The notes below the pieces were generated by a model. The model searched no databases. It saw only the letters and a program-made list of their open reading frames with translations, and was not told the origin of the DNA. Shown here piece after piece: positions 15,610 to 24,059 of a DNA stretch of 64,000 nucleotides (within the stretch, counting starts at the first letter, position 1; each line of letters begins with the position of its first letter). The stretch is from assembly GCF_000735605.1 (NCBI RefSeq), contig NZ_JPKG01000059.1:186001-250000 (forward strand), in the 5' to 3' direction. The translations under genes and the position numbers were made by a program. The DNA comes from Allobosea sp. LC85. Its GTDB lineage: Bacteria; Pseudomonadota; Alphaproteobacteria; Rhizobiales; Beijerinckiaceae.

Positions 15610-18302
15610 GCCGCCGCCTCACGGTTCCGGTTGCCGGCGATGCGCCGGATCTCCGGCAGGCAGGATCCGCAGTTCGTGCCGGCCCGGAGCTCACGGCCGA
15701 TATCCTCCGAGGTGACGGCGGCGCCGCTCTCGAAGGCTGAGCGAATGGCGTTGAGCCCGACGCCGAAGCAGGCGCAGACGATCGGACCGGGATCGGCCGC
15801 TCCGTCGAGCCTGCGCCCGGACAACAAGGCGAGCCGGTTCTCAGGCGCGTGATCGGGATCAGCGAATGCGAGCCTGACCGTGTCCCAGAGCGGCGCGCGA
15901 TCGGCCGGACCGGTGAAGAGGGCGGCGATGAGCTTGCCATCGCGTGTCGCGGCGCAGCGATAGATGCCGGCCTTGCGGTCGAGCATCTCGACGAGGCCGT
16001 CCTCGCCAAAGGTCGCGCGACAATGGACCATCAGGTCTTCAGGCATGGCATCGGTCGCAAACAGCCTGCCCTGCCCGCCCTCGACGGCGACCGAGACCCA
16101 CCAGCTTCCGGCCGGCAGCGCGACCGGATCACGCGAGAGCATGAAGCCGCGTGCGGCGTAGGTGACCGGTGCGATGCGAGACGGCGTCGCCTTCATTTCG
16201 GGCTGGCCGGATTGAGGGTCGCACAGCGGCTGAACGGCCGCACCAATGCGGGCATCGGACGCCGTCTCGGCCGACCAGTGGATCGGCGCGAAGAGCGAGC
16301 CTTCCTGGACGCCGGGATCGAGCGCGACCTTGAGGATGACGGCACCGTGGCTGGTCTCGACGCGGGCGAAACCGCCATCGGCAAGGCCGTAACGGGCAGC
16401 GTCGGCCGGGTTCAGGCAGACCGAAGGCTCGACGATATGCGCGCTGAGCCTGGGACTGAGACCCGTGCGGGTCATCGTGTGCCAATGGTCGCGGACACGG
16501 CCGGTGTTGAGCAGGAGCGGGTACTCCTCGCTGACGGCCGAGGCCAGGGCGGGCGTGGCCAGGGGCTTCAGGCTGGCGCGGCGATCCCTTGTGAAGAAGC
16601 CGCCCGCGGTGAAGAGCCGTGCCGTGCCGCCTGGAGATCCCGCCGGAACCGGCCATTGTACAGGCAGGAGCGCGTCATAGGCGCGGCGATCGAGTATGGA
16701 ATGCGCGCCGATGTCGAAATCGCGGCTGCCTTCGTTCTCGAAGGCCGAGAGCGTGGCATGCTCGGCATAGATCTCGGACGGACCGGAATAGGCGAAGGCT
16801 TTCGCGAAGCCGAGGCGCCTGGCGACCTCACAGATGATCCACCAGTCCGGCCTGACCTCTCCCGGCAGCGGCAGAAAGGCGCGCTGGCGCGAGATGCGGC
16901 GCTCGGAATTGGTGACGGTGCCGTCCTTCTCGCCCCAGGCCGCGGCGGGGAGAATGAAGCCGGGCTCGGCGCGCAGCGTGTCGTTCGAGAGCACGTTCTC
17001 GGAGACGATGAAGAGGTCGAGCGCCTTCATCGCCGCGAGGGCATGATCGGCGCGCGGCAGCGACACGGCCGGATTGGTCGCCATGACCCAGAGCGCCTTG
17101 ATCCGTTTCTCGGCGACCGCGTCGAGCATCGCGACCGCCTTCAGCCCCTCATGACGGGCCATGTTCGGCGCCTGCCAGAAGCGCCCGACGCGGTCGATTT
17201 CCGCCGGCGAATAGCCCATATGAGCGGCCAGCATGTTGGCGAGACCGCCGACCTCGCGCCCGCCCATGGCATTGGGCTGCCCGGTCAACGAGAACGGCCC
17301 GCAGCCCGGCCGGCCGATGCGGGCCGTTGCGAGGTGGCAATGCAGGATGGCCGCGACCTTGTCGGTGCCCTGGGCCGACTGGTTGACGCCCTGGCTCCAG
17401 GCCGTGACCACGGCGGGCGTGCTCGCCCAGAGTTCATAGAAGGTGGCAATGTCCGCAGGCGCGAGGCCGGTGCGGGCAGCGACGCCCGCGAGATCGGACG
17501 CAATCTCGCGCGCGTTCGCCAGGGTCTCGGCGAAGCCCGTCGTGTGGCGGGCGAGATAGGTCGTATCGGTCAGGCCGTGATCGGCGAGATGGACGAGCAG
17601 CCCGGCGAAGAGCACGCTGTCCGAGCCCGGCTTCAGGGCCAGGACGAGATCGGAATCCTCGGCAGTCGCGGTGACGCGGGGGTCGATGATCACGACCTTC
17701 GCGCCGCGCTCGGCCCGGTTCTGCTGAATGCGGCGGAACAGGACGGGATGGCACCAGGCCGCGTTCGAGCCGACCAGCACGATCAGGTTGGCGCAGTCCA
17801 GGTCTTCATAGCACCCCGGCACCGTATCCGAGCCGAAGACGCGGCGCTGGCCAGCCACGGTCGAGGACATGCAGAGCCGCGAATTGGTGTCGACATGCGG
17901 CGAACCGATGAAGCCCTTCATCAGCTTGTTGGCGACGTAATAGTCCTCGGTGAGGAGCTGGCCGGAGAGGTAGAAGGCGATCGCGTCGGGGCCGTGCTCG
18001 GCCATGATCTCCTTCAGGCCGGCCGCGACCGCAGCAAGTGCGACCTCCCAGGAAACCCGGTCATAACCGCCTGACGCGTTGCGCTGTAGCGGGTGCAGCA
18101 CGCGGCTGCCCAGCCCCAGCGTCTCGCCGAGCGCGGAGCCCTTGGAGCAGAGCCTGCCGCGGTTCGCCGGATGGTTCGGATCTCCAGCGATCGCTGCACC
18201 ACCGCTGCCGTCCGGTGTCGCCAGCACGCCGCAACCGACCCCGCAATAGGGGCAGGTGGTGCGGATTGTGCCGGAGGCGGAGAGCGGGGCATCGTGGCGC
18301 AT
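15606..18302 (-). CDS. nasA: Assimilatory nitrate reductase, catalytic subunit
   Basis: An 898-residue molybdopterin oxidoreductase that reduces nitrate to nitrite in the cytoplasm. The N-terminal [4Fe-4S] motif is C17-x2-C20-x3-C24-x27-C52 (CPYCGVGC, then LCSKG), followed by bis-MGD domains. The C-terminus carries a BFD-like [2Fe-2S] domain (CACFGVG and NCGSC), a fusion seen in many NasA proteins that take electrons from a separate flavoprotein. I use the ATG at 18302, 10 bases after GGGAGG; an earlier in-frame start at 18326 lies inside the upstream gene. The FAD reductase gene lies directly upstream. Confidence 0.95.
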   Translation of the reverse strand: MRHDAPLSASGTIRTTCPYCGVGCGVLATPDGSGGAAIAGDPNHPANRGRLCSKGSALGETLGLGSRVLHPLQRNASGGYDRVSWEVALAAVAAGLKEIMAEHGPDAIAFYLSGQLLTEDYYVANKLMKGFIGSPHVDTNSRLCMSSTVAGQRRVFGSDTVPGCYEDLDCANLIVLVGSNAAWCHPVLFRRIQQNRAERGAKVVIIDPRVTATAEDSDLVLALKPGSDSVLFAGLLVHLADHGLTDTTYLARHTTGFAETLANAREIASDLAGVAARTGLAPADIATFYELWASTPAVVTAWSQGVNQSAQGTDKVAAILHCHLATARIGRPGCGPFSLTGQPNAMGGREVGGLANMLAAHMGYSPAEIDRVGRFWQAPNMARHEGLKAVAMLDAVAEKRIKALWVMATNPAVSLPRADHALAAMKALDLFIVSENVLSNDTLRAEPGFILPAAAWGEKDGTVTNSERRISRQRAFLPLPGEVRPDWWIICEVARRLGFAKAFAYSGPSEIYAEHATLSAFENEGSRDFDIGAHSILDRRAYDALLPVQWPVPAGSPGGTARLFTAGGFFTRDRRASLKPLATPALASAVSEEYPLLLNTGRVRDHWHTMTRTGLSPRLSAHIVEPSVCLNPADAARYGLADGGFARVETSHGAVILKVALDPGVQEGSLFAPIHWSAETASDARIGAAVQPLCDPQSGQPEMKATPSRIAPVTYAARGFMLSRDPVALPAGSWWVSVAVEGGQGRLFATDAMPEDLMVHCRATFGEDGLVEMLDRKAGIYRCAATRDGKLIAALFTGPADRAPLWDTVRLAFADPDHAPENRLALLSGRRLDGAADPGPIVCACFGVGLNAIRSAFESGAAVTSEDIGRELRAGTNCGSCLPEIRRIAGNRNREAAA

Positions 18303-18304
18303 GG

Positions 18305-19519
18305 TCAGGCGGCCTCCCTGACGCAATAGGCCTCGCCAAAGGGCAGATCGGCGCGAATGGCGGAGATATCCTGGCCCGAGCGGATCAAGCCGAGATAGAA
18401 CAGCGCTCCGCTCGTCTCCCCGACGAGGATGCAGCCGGCAAGCCGGCCTTCGCGCAGGACGAATTTGCGGTAAATTCCGGCGGCGCGGTCACGCAGCACG
18501 ACGATCTCGTCATTCGCGCCAGTCTCAAAATCGCCAGCCGAGAACACACCGACGCCGCTGACCTTGAGATTGGTCGCGAGCAGCGAGCCGGCATAGCTCG
18601 CCTCCTTGCCGGACAGATGCGCCGCCAGCACGCGGGCCTGCTCATAGGCGGGCTCGACCAGCCCATAGACCTGCCCGCGATGCTCGGCACATTCGCCGAT
18701 GGCGAAGATCGATGCATCGGCGCTCGCCAGACGATCATCGACGAGGATGCCGCGATTGACCGTCAGGCCAGCGGCCTTCGCCAGCTCCGCATTCGGGCGC
18801 ACGCCAATGGCGATGACGACGAGATCGGCCGGAACGATCGACCCGTCCGCAAGCTCGACGCCCTCGACCTTGTCCTTGCCGACAAAACCCCTGGTCGCAG
18901 CATTGAGGCGAACAGTGATGCCGCGCCTGTCCATTTCTCCGGCGAGCAGCGCCGCGCCCTCGGCATCGAGCTGGCGCTCCATCAGGCGATCGACGAGATG
19001 CAGCAATGTCACCTTGCCGCCGGCCCGGGACAGGCCATAGGCCGCCTCCAGCCCGAGCAGCCCGCCGCCGATGACGACGATCTTCAGCCCTCGCTCGGCC
19101 TGGGCGCGCAAGGCCTCGACATCGGCCGTATCGCGGAAGGTCGCAATACCCGCCAAGTCGATGCCGGGGAATGGCGGCTTCAGCGGGCTCGAGCCCGTCG
19201 CGAGCACGAGCCTGGCATAGGGCAGGCGAAGGCCGCCCTCGAGCGTCACCGACTTCGCGGCCCGGTCGATGCTGGTCACCGCACGGCCGTAGAAGGTCGA
19301 GACCCCGCGCGCCCGCCACCAGGCAGCGGGCTTGAGCTCGATCTCGGGTGCCTCGATCTCGCCCGCCAGCAGCGACGAAAGCAGGACGCGATTATAGGCG
19401 AGCCGCGGCTCGGCACCGATCACGGCGATGGAATAGCGGCCGAGCGCGCGCTGGCTGAGCTCGTCGACCAGCCGCGTCGCTGCCATTCCCTTGCCGACGA
19501 TGACGAGCGGTTCGGCCAT
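18305..19519 (-). CDS. FAD/NAD(P)H-dependent reductase component of nitrate reductase
   Basis: A 404-residue pyridine nucleotide-disulfide-type oxidoreductase similar to the N-terminal half of NirB and to NasC/NasB electron-transfer subunits. The FAD site is VIVGKGMAATRLVDE, the NAD(P) site is IVVIGGGLLGLEAAYGLSR and the second FAD motif is SIFAIGECAEH. It has no BFD or siroheme part, so the [2Fe-2S] relay is supplied by the NasA C-terminus. It is spaced 2 bases from nasA and 4 from nrtA. I infer it is the NAD(P)H entry point for nitrate reduction. Confidence 0.88.
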   Translation of the reverse strand: MAEPLVIVGKGMAATRLVDELSQRALGRYSIAVIGAEPRLAYNRVLLSSLLAGEIEAPEIELKPAAWWRARGVSTFYGRAVTSIDRAAKSVTLEGGLRLPYARLVLATGSSPLKPPFPGIDLAGIATFRDTADVEALRAQAERGLKIVVIGGGLLGLEAAYGLSRAGGKVTLLHLVDRLMERQLDAEGAALLAGEMDRRGITVRLNAATRGFVGKDKVEGVELADGSIVPADLVVIAIGVRPNAELAKAAGLTVNRGILVDDRLASADASIFAIGECAEHRGQVYGLVEPAYEQARVLAAHLSGKEASYAGSLLATNLKVSGVGVFSAGDFETGANDEIVVLRDRAAGIYRKFVLREGRLAGCILVGETSGALFYLGLIRSGQDISAIRADLPFGEAYCVREAA

Positions 19520-19523
19520 CGCT

Positions 19524-20843
19524 TCAGGCCACGCGCTTGATTTTGAGCGCCTTGAGGTAGTCGAGCGGCGCGGCCGGGTCGAACTTCGTGCCGTCGAAGA
19601 AGGTCTCGACGCCGCGGCTGTCGGCGGTCGGGGCGCCGGCGACGCCGAGCGTCTTCGCCGCCTCGCGCCAGAGATCGGCGCGGTTGGTCTTGTCGACCAG
19701 GGCCTTGATATCGATCGTCGGGTCGAACTTGCCCCAGCGGATGTTCTCGGTGACGAACCAGGTGTCGAGGCTCTTCCAGGGATAGGAGGTCGCGCCGCCC
19801 TCGCCCCAGAACTTCATGTAGAGATTGGTGCCCTTCACCTCGCGGCCATTGCCGTAGTTGATGTCGCCTTGCAGGCGCTTGTTGAGATCGGCGACCGGGA
19901 CGTTGAACCATTGCCGGCGGCCGACGATCTCGGAGAGTTCCTGGCGGTTCTCCATCTTCTCGCACCACATCTGGGCTTCCATCACCGCCATCAGGATGGC
20001 CTGGGTCGCCTTCGGATTGGCGTCGACCCAGTCGGCTCGCATGCCCAGGATCTTCTCGGGGTGCTTGAACCAGAGCTCGCCGGTGGTGAGCGCGCTGTAG
20101 CCGATGTTCTGGTTGACGAGTTGCTCGTTCCACGGTTCGCCGACGCAGAAGCAATCCATGGTGCCGACCTTCATGTTCGCCACCATCTGCGGCGGCGGCA
20201 CGACGATGACCTTGATGTCGGTGTCCGGATCGATGCCACCGGCAGCCAGCCAGTAGCGGATCCAGAGGTCGTGGGTGCCGCCCGGGAAGGTCATGGCGGC
20301 GGTAAGCTCCTTGCCGGCGGCCCTCTTCCGCTCGAACGCCTGTTTCAGCGGCGAGGAATCCTTCTGGACGTTCAGGTCCTTGTATTCGTTGGAGACCGAG
20401 ATCGCCTGCCCGTCCTCATTGAGGTTGAGCAGCGTGTACATCGGCAGGGGCTGGCTGTTCTGCATCACCTTGCCGGTGGTGTAGAGATGCGTCTTGGGGC
20501 GCAGGATATGGCCGCCATCGATGCCGTTCGCCTTGGCGCCGAGCGCCATGTTGTCGCGCGTCGCGCCCCAGGACGCCTGCTTGGCGATCTCCATGTCGGG
20601 CACGCCGTGCTTGGCGTAGAAGCCCTTTTCCTTGGCGATGATCAGGGGCGCGGAGTCGGTCAAGGCGATGTAGCCAAGCCGCGTGCCCTTGACTTCGGGG
20701 CCCGTCCCCTGCGCCATCGCGCCGGAGGGAAAGGCAAGCTTGATCGCGCTGGCGAGCGCTGCCGCGCCGGTGAGGTTCAGCATCTCGCGGCGGCTGGAGC
20801 CGGGTGCAAGCGACAAGGCCCTGGTCTGAATGGTCTTGGTCAT
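19524..20843 (-). CDS. nrtA: Nitrate ABC transporter substrate-binding protein, Tat-type signal
   Basis: A 439-residue CmpA/NrtA-family binding protein and the first gene of the nitrate operon. The N-terminus SSRREMLNLTGAAALASA, followed by an AMAQ cleavage site, looks like a twin-arginine signal. The family segment MDCFCVGEPWNEQLV is clear. The ATG at 20843 follows GAGAGGCGATCG. It captures periplasmic nitrate for NrtB and NrtC. Its transcript begins with an antitermination leader (20890-20994), so its level should depend on NasT and nitrate. Confidence 0.94.
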   Translation of the reverse strand: MTKTIQTRALSLAPGSSRREMLNLTGAAALASAIKLAFPSGAMAQGTGPEVKGTRLGYIALTDSAPLIIAKEKGFYAKHGVPDMEIAKQASWGATRDNMALGAKANGIDGGHILRPKTHLYTTGKVMQNSQPLPMYTLLNLNEDGQAISVSNEYKDLNVQKDSSPLKQAFERKRAAGKELTAAMTFPGGTHDLWIRYWLAAGGIDPDTDIKVIVVPPPQMVANMKVGTMDCFCVGEPWNEQLVNQNIGYSALTTGELWFKHPEKILGMRADWVDANPKATQAILMAVMEAQMWCEKMENRQELSEIVGRRQWFNVPVADLNKRLQGDINYGNGREVKGTNLYMKFWGEGGATSYPWKSLDTWFVTENIRWGKFDPTIDIKALVDKTNRADLWREAAKTLGVAGAPTADSRGVETFFDGTKFDPAAPLDYLKALKIKRVA

Positions 20844-20889
20844 CGATCGCCTCTCGCGTGAACGTGGTGAACTGGGCCCGCCATGTGCC

Positions 20890-20923
20890 GAAAACGAAAA
20901 CGCCGCGCGAAAGCGCCCTGGCG
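20890..20923 (-). terminator. Leader terminator of the nitrate operon
   Basis: On the minus strand CGCC and GCGC arms (with an AGG bulge) close on a TTTC loop with GCGC and GGCG, followed by TTTTCGTTTT. It lies 47 bases upstream of the nrtA start and after the two ANTAR hairpins. It is the expected target for NasT-controlled read-through. Confidence 0.85.
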
Positions 20924-20934
20924 GGCCTCCTTCG

Positions 20935-20994
20935 ACAGCGGCGTTGCTGTGCGTTCCGGTTCGAACGTGTCGCGGGCAGCATTGGCCGCGACAC
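20935..20994 (-). ncRNA. ANTAR-target leader RNA (two hexaloop hairpins)
   Basis: Hairpin P1 (20967-20994, first in the transcript) pairs GTGTCGCGG with CCGCGACAC, then a C-C mismatch and a C-G pair close the hexaloop AATGCT. Hairpin P2 (20935-20950) pairs ACAGC with GCTGT around the hexaloop AACGCC. Both loops have A at position 1 and G at position 4, the known signature of RNAs bound by ANTAR-domain antiterminators. P1 begins at the predicted transcription start, and a terminator follows P2. NasT is encoded just upstream. Confidence 0.88.
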
Positions 20995-21004
20995 AACATT
21001 CAAT

Positions 21005-21019
21005 ACAAATGCCGTGCCA
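21005..21019 (-). promoter_or_regulatory. Sigma-54 (-24/-12) promoter of the nitrate operon
   Basis: The minus strand reads TGGCACGGCATTTGT, matching TGGCACG-N4-TTGC except for T in place of the last C. The predicted start lies about 12 bases downstream, at the base of ANTAR hairpin P1. Confidence 0.8.
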
Positions 21020-21100
21020 GCCGGCCGATCAGATCCAAGTCCTTGAATTATTTAAATTTGATACAGGAAGAGAGGCCGCACCTGTCGCCTGCCTCTGCCG

Positions 21101-21143
21101 TTGTGCATCGCACAAATCGAACGCATGTGCACAAAATATGTGC
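21101..21143. promoter_or_regulatory. Two NtrC-like enhancer sites
   Basis: GCACAAAATATGTGC at 21129-21143 resembles the NtrC consensus (GCAC, seven AT-rich bases, GTGC). TTGTGCATCGCACAA at 21101-21115 is a second dyad with related half-sites in the reverse arrangement. They lie roughly 105-150 bases upstream of the predicted start, the usual enhancer distance. The whole 312-base region 20844-21155 is regulatory and contains no gene. Confidence 0.65.
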
Positions 21144-21155
21144 GAGCCTAAAATT

Positions 21156-22217
21156 TCAGCTGAGCATCAAATCAAAGGCGGCAGGCCTGAAAACCGCCCG
21201 CGCCCTCTCGCTCATCCCCAGCTCCGGAACGAGCTGCCCAGCCCGCGCCATGGCGGCGAGCAGCCAGTCGGCATGACCAGGCTCCGGACGGAGCGCCTTC
21301 TCGTCGAAACGGATATAGGAGGCAACTGGCCGCACCGGACGCCCACCGCCCTGTGCGATCTCGCCGCGCAGGATCGCCTCGATCAGATCGGCGGGCATGC
21401 CCAATCTCTCGGGCGTAGCGAGAAGCTCCGCCAGGCGGGGCCAGTTCGTTTCCGCGCCAGCCCAGCGGCTCGCGTCGACAAGTGCCGCATTCAGCCGCGA
21501 CACCGCCTCGCCACGGCGTTCGACATCGTCAGCCCGCCAGGCCAGCGCCTTTTCCGGGCAATCGGCCTGCAAATCGACGCCGCAATGCAGGATGGCGCCG
21601 ACGCCGGCAGCGACGGCCAGCGTGTTCCAGGGCGCACCCGCACAGAAGCCGTCGATACGACCACTGCGCAACGCCTCGACGGTCTGCACCGGCGGCACGA
21701 CCTCGAAGCGAACATCCTGGCCGAGGCGAACGCCGCCGCGCGCCATCCAGTCGCAGAGAAGATAGGTATGGCTGGAAAATCCGAAGACGGCGGCAAATGT
21801 CAGCGGCGGCAGGCCGGAGGCCTTGCGCATCCCGACCAGCTTCGCCAGCGCGCGCGCCGAAACCATGGGATCGGCCAGGTCCCCATCGGCCAAGTCCCCA
21901 TCGGCCGCCCGCGCCAGCTCCTCGAAGCGGCACGTCGAGACTGTCACCGCATTGCCGTTCAGATTGAGCAGAATCGGGGCCGCCATCGGCGCGGTGACGC
22001 CGCCAATGCCGAGCGTCGAGGCGATTGCCGCCGGCGCCAGCATATGGGCGGCATCGAGGAGACGCACATGCAGCCTGTCGCGCAGGTTGGACCAGGACAC
22101 GTCACGGACGAGTTCGAGGGCAAGTCCCCTGCCTTCCGCGAAGCCGGCATCAGCCGCCGCGACCAGCAGGGCGGCATCGACCAGAGGCAGGAAGCCGACG
22201 CGCAGATGCAGGGTCAT
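21156..22217 (-). CDS. nasS: Nitrate sensor NasS (NrtA/CmpA-like, cytoplasmic)
   Basis: A 353-residue NrtA-like protein without a signal peptide (it starts MTLHLRVGFLPLVDAALLVA). It retains binding-protein blocks such as NLNGNAVTVST, the FSSHTYLLCDWMARGG segment and GRIDGFCAGAPWNTLA. In the known NasS-NasT systems NasS holds NasT inactive until nitrate or nitrite binds. The ATG overlaps the nasT stop as ATGA. It lies directly upstream of the regulated operon on the same strand. A short in-frame duplication, DGDLADGDLAD, is visible near residue 106. Confidence 0.92.
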   Translation of the reverse strand: MTLHLRVGFLPLVDAALLVAAADAGFAEGRGLALELVRDVSWSNLRDRLHVRLLDAAHMLAPAAIASTLGIGGVTAPMAAPILLNLNGNAVTVSTCRFEELARAADGDLADGDLADPMVSARALAKLVGMRKASGLPPLTFAAVFGFSSHTYLLCDWMARGGVRLGQDVRFEVVPPVQTVEALRSGRIDGFCAGAPWNTLAVAAGVGAILHCGVDLQADCPEKALAWRADDVERRGEAVSRLNAALVDASRWAGAETNWPRLAELLATPERLGMPADLIEAILRGEIAQGGGRPVRPVASYIRFDEKALRPEPGHADWLLAAMARAGQLVPELGMSERARAVFRPAAFDLMLS

Positions 22218-22798
22218 TTCAGCACCTCGGCCGCCGTGATGATGGAACGGGCAATCTCGACCAGCTTGCGCTTCTCGTTCATCGCTGTGCGGCGCATCAA
22301 GGCATAGGCCTCCTCTTCGGCAAGCCCCTTGAGGCGCATGACGATGCCTTTCGCGCGATCGATCTGCTTGCGGTCGTCGAGCTGTGATCGCACATCGTCC
22401 AGCTCCTCGCGCAGCTTCCGGAAGGCGTTGAAGCGGCTGATACAAGTCTGGAGGATTGGCTTCAGGCGCTCTTTCTTCAGTCCGTCGACGATATAGGCGG
22501 AGACGCCCGCCTCGACGGCCGCCTCGATCGAGGCCGCGTCCGACTGGTCGACGAACATGGTGATCGGCCGCTTCACGTGCTGGCTGACCAGGAACATGTC
22601 GGCCAGCGCATCGCGGCTGGGATCCTCGAGATCGATCACGACCACGTCGGGATCGTGCGCCTCGATGGCAGCGACCAACCCATGCGTCGCGTCCATTCGG
22701 ACGAGGTCGGTAAAGCCGGCCTCGCGCAAGCCCTCGTCGATGATAGCCGCCCGGACCGGGTTGGCGTCGACGATCAGGATTTTCAATGCAGGTGTCAT
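22214..22798 (-). CDS. nasT: NasT antiterminator (receiver plus ANTAR domain)
   Basis: A 194-residue protein with an N-terminal receiver-like domain (ILIVDANPVRAAIIDEGL, DVVVIDLEDPSRD) and a C-terminal ANTAR RNA-binding domain (ELDDVRSQLDDRKQIDRAKG, then EEAYALMRRTAMNEKRKL). ANTAR proteins bind paired hexaloop hairpins and prevent termination. Exactly such a leader lies before nrtA. In the resting state it should be held by NasS, encoded in the overlapping downstream gene. It starts 38 bases after the hupE/ureJ stop, so it may partly be read from the urease accessory operon. Confidence 0.95.
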   Translation of the reverse strand: MTPALKILIVDANPVRAAIIDEGLREAGFTDLVRMDATHGLVAAIEAHDPDVVVIDLEDPSRDALADMFLVSQHVKRPITMFVDQSDAASIEAAVEAGVSAYIVDGLKKERLKPILQTCISRFNAFRKLREELDDVRSQLDDRKQIDRAKGIVMRLKGLAEEEAYALMRRTAMNEKRKLVEIARSIITAAEVLK

Positions 22799-22836
22799 GA
22801 GCCACGACGCCTAACGCATTGGAGATAGGCCCGCAC

Positions 22837-23415
22837 TCAGCTCGACAGGATCGCGACGCCTGCCAGGATGAGACCACCGCCGGCGATGCGAGCGAGCTGC
22901 GGCATCCGCGCGGCAAGCTGGCTCGCAAGTAGCAAGCCTACTCCATGCAGGGTAGCCGTGGCGATGACGAAGCCGATCGCATAGCCCACGCCGCTGGCGT
23001 TCTCCGGCAGCTCGGCACCATGGGCAAAGCCATGGAAGATCGCGAAGACCGCGCAAACGAGCGTGCCGGCGGCGAGCGGCGGCGAGAGGTTGAACGCGAT
23101 CGCAAGCCCGAGGAGGAGGAGCGACGAGGCAATGCCGACCTCCGCGCCGGGAAGCTGCCCGCCGGACATGGCCCAGAGCCCGGCCAGCGCCATGGCCGAG
23201 ACGAAGGCGACGGGATAGGCGATGCGCGCCGTGCCACCGACGAGCCCGGCCCAGAGACCGACAGCAATCATCGCCAGAAGATGGTCCAGCCCGGTGAGCG
23301 GATGCAGCAGACCATGAACGAAACCACCGACGGAGCCCATTCCGGTATGGGCAAGGGCGGGCGCCGCCATCATCGTCAAGACCGGCACCAGGGCGCCCAT
23401 CAACCGCGTCAGCAT
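22837..23415 (-). CDS. ureJ: HupE/UreJ-family nickel permease
   Basis: A 192-residue hydrophobic protein with a cleavable-looking N-terminus (ending PALAHTG) and about six membrane segments. The first carries the family metal-binding signature HPLTGLDHLLAMIAVGLW. A later segment reads FAIFHGFAHGAELP, another histidine-rich transport motif. It is the last gene of the ureE-F-G block, 11 bases after ureG, which supports nickel uptake for urease maturation. Cobalt transport is a known alternative for the family. Confidence 0.88.
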   Translation of the reverse strand: MLTRLMGALVPVLTMMAAPALAHTGMGSVGGFVHGLLHPLTGLDHLLAMIAVGLWAGLVGGTARIAYPVAFVSAMALAGLWAMSGGQLPGAEVGIASSLLLLGLAIAFNLSPPLAAGTLVCAVFAIFHGFAHGAELPENASGVGYAIGFVIATATLHGVGLLLASQLAARMPQLARIAGGGLILAGVAILSS

Positions 23416-23426
23416 GTTCGCCTCCC

Positions 23427-24059
23427 TTATCCCCGCGCGTTCGCCTTCAGGCCGCCTGCGGTCTCGATGAAATCCACCACCGCATCGACGCCCTCGCCTT
23501 CCCTCGTATTGGTGAAGACGAAGGGCCGCTTGCCCCGCATGGTCCTTGAGTCCCGGTCCATCACAGCAAGATCCGCGCCAACATGAGGAGCGAGATCGGT
23601 CTTGTTGATGACGAGCAGGTCCGAGCGGGTGATGCCCGGGCCGCCCTTGCGCGGGATCTTCTCGCCGGCAGCGACGTCGATCACGTAGATCGTCAGATCG
23701 GCGAGTTCGGGCGAAAAGGTCGCCGCCAGATTGTCGCCGCCGGACTCGATCAGGATCAGGTCGAGCGCGGGAAACTTGCGGCGCATTTCCTCGACCGCCG
23801 CGAGGTTGATCGAACAGTCCTCGCGGATGGCGGTATGCGGGCAGCCGCCGGTCTCGACGCCCATGATGCGCTCCTCGGGCAGAGCCCCCGCGACGGTCAG
23901 GAGGCGCGCATCCTCCTTGGTGTAGATGTCATTGGTGATGGCGCAGAGATCATAACGATCGCGCATGCGCTTGCAGAGCACCTCCATCAGGGCTGTCTTG
24001 CCGGAACCGACCGGGCCGCCGATGCCGACGCGCAAGGGGCCGTGGGGAGAGAGGATCAT
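23427..24059 (-). CDS. ureG: Urease accessory GTPase UreG
   Basis: A 210-residue SIMIBI-class GTPase that delivers nickel and drives urease activation. It shows the P-loop GPVGSGKTAL, the switch-region glutamate in VETGGCPHTAIRED with the conserved Cys-Pro-His metal motif, and NKTDLAPHVGADL for guanine recognition. The length matches the family. The ATG overlaps the ureF stop by 4 bases. In the known complex UreG works with UreF and UreD/H. Confidence 0.97.
   Translation of the reverse strand: MILSPHGPLRVGIGGPVGSGKTALMEVLCKRMRDRYDLCAITNDIYTKEDARLLTVAGALPEERIMGVETGGCPHTAIREDCSINLAAVEEMRRKFPALDLILIESGGDNLAATFSPELADLTIYVIDVAAGEKIPRKGGPGITRSDLLVINKTDLAPHVGADLAVMDRDSRTMRGKRPFVFTNTREGEGVDAVVDFIETAGGLKANARG

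Noticed and set aside
15849..18074. 741-codon plus-strand ORF opposite nasA
   Set aside because: It is the complement of a clear, motif-rich nasA. High GC suppresses stop codons on the opposite strand, so long antisense frames are expected. The same applies to the frames opposite pepN (36432-38858), uxuA (6468-8306), mutA (61851-63689) and ureC (28661-30343).
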